A DNA stretch of 5,871 nucleotides. Source: an uncultured Collinsella sp. Lineage in GTDB: Bacteria; Actinomycetota; Coriobacteriia; Coriobacteriales; Coriobacteriaceae. The notes beneath the pieces were generated by a model, which saw only the letters and a list, made by a program, of their open reading frames with translations, had not been told where the DNA came from and made no database searches. Position 1 is the stretch's first letter; each line of letters starts with the position of its first letter. The position numbers and the translations under genes are program-made. The DNA lies in assembly GCA_902491135.1 (NCBI GenBank), contig CABUGR010000083.1:1-5871 (forward strand), read 5' to 3'. Positions 4,754 to 5,871 of this stretch are shown here, in pieces.

Positions 4754-4772
4754 TCTCGAAGAATGTTCGAGA
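4754..4772 (+). promoter_or_regulatory. Perfect 7-bp inverted repeat in the glf leader
   Basis: TCTCGAA (4754-4760) and TTCGAGA (4766-4772) are perfect inverted copies around GAATG. The repeat starts about ten bases after the expected transcription start, so it could be an operator for a dimeric repressor or a leader hairpin. It resembles an SOS box but is one base too short. Confidence 0.5.
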
Positions 4773-4801
4773 AAAGCCCAGCTAACGAGCCCGTGGCTTT
4801 T
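4772..4801 (+). promoter_or_regulatory. Hairpin with terminator-like 3' arm just before the glf RBS
   Basis: AAAAGCC (4772-4778) pairs with GGCTTTT (4795-4801) around a 16-base loop. The T run ends four bases before AAGGAG (4805-4810). The stem abuts the inverted repeat at 4754-4772 and shares its last base. The large loop makes it weak as a terminator. It could form a tandem leader structure with the first repeat. Confidence 0.35.
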
Positions 4802-4804
4802 GAC

Positions 4805-4810
4805 AAGGAG
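4805..4810 (+). promoter_or_regulatory. Ribosome binding site that fixes the glf start
   Basis: AAGGAG lies five bases before ATG 4816. It favours this start over the internal ATG at residue 18, which would look more like the usual UDP-galactopyranose mutase N-terminus but has no Shine-Dalgarno site. Confidence 0.8.
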
Positions 4811-4815
4811 TATCG

Positions 4816-5871
4816 ATGCAGATTACCTCAGGCCTGCCTGAAGGCTTTAACGCCGGCGCGTACGACATGATTGTCGTCGGTGCTGGATATGCCGGTGCCG
4901 TTTGCGCCCGCCGTCTTGCCGAGACCATCGGCTATCGTGTTGCCGTTTTGGAGCGCCGTAGCCACATTGCGGGCAATGCCTATGACTGCACTGACGAGGC
5001 CGGAATCCTGATCCACGAGTACGGTCCGCATATCTATCACACTTTTAACGAGCGCGTGCACAATTTCCTGTCGCGCTTTACCAAGTGGACGGATTATCAG
5101 CACAAGGTGCTCGCCAACATCAACGGTACCCTTATGCCCGTGCCCTTCAACCATGCGAGTCTCAAGCTCGCCTTTGGTGACGAGCGCGGCGAGGAGCTGT
5201 ATCAGAAGCTCGTGGAGACCTTTGGCAAGGATGTCAAGGTGCCCATTATGGAGCTGCGTAAGAAGAACGACCCGGATCTTGCCGAGGTCGCCGATTACGT
5301 CTACGAGAACGTCTTTTTGCATTACACCATGAAGCAGTGGGGCCAGACGCCCGATCAGATCGATCCCTCGATCACCGGCCGCGTTCCCGTCTTTGTGGGC
5401 GATGATGACCGCTACTTCCCGCAAGCTCCCTTCCAGGGCATGCCGCAGGAGGGCTACACGGCGCTCTTTGAGCACATGCTCGACCACGACCTCATCGACG
5501 TGTTCTGCGACGTGGACGCCCGTGACCTCTTTGAAATCGACGAGACTACCGTCAAGATCGACGGCAAGGTCTATGGTGGCGAGATCGTCTACACCGGTCC
5601 GCTCGATGAGCTGTTCAATCTCGATCTGGGCGCGCTACCGTACCGCACGCTCGACATGAAGTTCGAGACGCTCGATATGGACCAGTTCCAGCCCGTGGGC
5701 ACCGTCAACTACACCACGAGCGAGGACTACACGCGCATTACCGAGTTCAAGAACATGACCGGTCAGGTTTTGCCCGGCAAGACCACCATCATGAAGGAGT
5801 ACTCCAAGGCCTATACGCCTGGCTCGGGCGAGACGCCGTACTACGCTATCCTGGAGCCCGAGAACCGTGAG
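4816..5871 (+). CDS. glf: UDP-galactopyranose mutase (3' end outside window)
   Basis: This flavoenzyme interconverts UDP-galactopyranose and UDP-galactofuranose in the cytoplasm, supplying galactofuranose for surface polysaccharides. The 352 codons seen have no stop, and about 20-40 residues should be missing compared with the usual 367-390. An N-terminal FAD-binding Rossmann fold shows GAGYAG (22-27), the acidic end of the second strand LERR (45-48) and GNAYD (53-57). Further motifs are GPHIYHTFN (70-78), KQWG with the substrate-stacking Trp175, ITGRVPVF with Arg189 as likely substrate arginine, DRYFPQAPFQGMP (198-210), EGYT (212-215), LPYRTL with Arg277 as likely second substrate arginine, and VNYT (297-300). 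The RBS-supported start adds about 16 residues before the usual YDxIVVGAG beginning. The gene diverges from pta and has a roughly 75-base leader with two inverted repeats. Confidence 0.95.
   Translation, partial: MQITSGLPEGFNAGAYDMIVVGAGYAGAVCARRLAETIGYRVAVLERRSHIAGNAYDCTDEAGILIHEYGPHIYHTFNERVHNFLSRFTKWTDYQHKVLANINGTLMPVPFNHASLKLAFGDERGEELYQKLVETFGKDVKVPIMELRKKNDPDLAEVADYVYENVFLHYTMKQWGQTPDQIDPSITGRVPVFVGDDDRYFPQAPFQGMPQEGYTALFEHMLDHDLIDVFCDVDARDLFEIDETTVKIDGKVYGGEIVYTGPLDELFNLDLGALPYRTLDMKFETLDMDQFQPVGTVNYTTSEDYTRITEFKNMTGQVLPGKTTIMKEYSKAYTPGSGETPYYAILEPENRE

Noticed and set aside
4756..4770. LexA (SOS) box in the glf leader, TCGAA-gaatg-TTCGA.
   Set aside because: The actinobacterial and Bacillus SOS boxes need CGAAC-N4-GTTCG. 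Here the left half ends in G instead of C and the spacing is one base short.
4800..4805. TTGACA -35 element before glf.
   Set aside because: It overlaps the glf ribosome binding site, and no -10 lies at a usable distance upstream of the start codon. The match is coincidental.

Overview
The window most likely comes from an anaerobic gut actinobacterium of the class Coriobacteriia, probably Collinsella or a close relative. The basis is moderately high-GC coding sequence with a GC-rich third codon position, Shine-Dalgarno sites of the AAGGAG type, and the character of the acetate kinase, phosphate acetyltransferase and UDP-galactopyranose mutase proteins. The genus is an inference from memory of such genomes and was not tested by a search.

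Layout, left to right. (1) 1-411: the C-terminal end of a multi-pass membrane protein resembling an MFS transporter, cut by the window edge and followed by a strong terminator (445-478). (2) 532-1710 and 1875-3053: two tandem acetate kinase genes of 392 codons each, about 59% identical by an approximate hand alignment. Each has its own RBS and terminator (1722-1760 and 3076-3111), so they look like separate transcription units. (3) 3054-3603: a 550-bp gene-free stretch. It holds the second terminator, three tandem units of exact 62-bp period (3128-3313) each built on a 48-bp palindromic frame, a plain stretch, and a 127-bp nested inverted repeat with perfect 24-bp arms (3462-3588). (4) 3604-4584, minus strand: pta, phosphate acetyltransferase, convergent with the acetate kinases. 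(5) 4585-4815: a divergent control region with facing TATAAT elements on the two strands, a terminator-like hairpin in the pta leader, and two adjacent inverted repeats in the glf leader. (6) 4816-5871: glf, UDP-galactopyranose mutase, cut by the right edge.

Pta (acetyl-CoA + Pi to acetyl phosphate + CoA) and AckA (acetyl phosphate + ADP to acetate + ATP) form the standard fermentative acetate and ATP pathway. Here both steps sit in one locus, the kinase step is duplicated, and pta lies on the opposite strand. AckA2 keeps the family motifs. AckA1 departs from them at four motif positions, which suggests functional divergence. Glf belongs to a separate pathway, galactofuranose supply for surface glycans.

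The most unusual items are the 62-bp-period palindromic array and the large nested inverted repeat between the converging ackA2 and pta genes. Neither codes for protein, and I could not identify either one.
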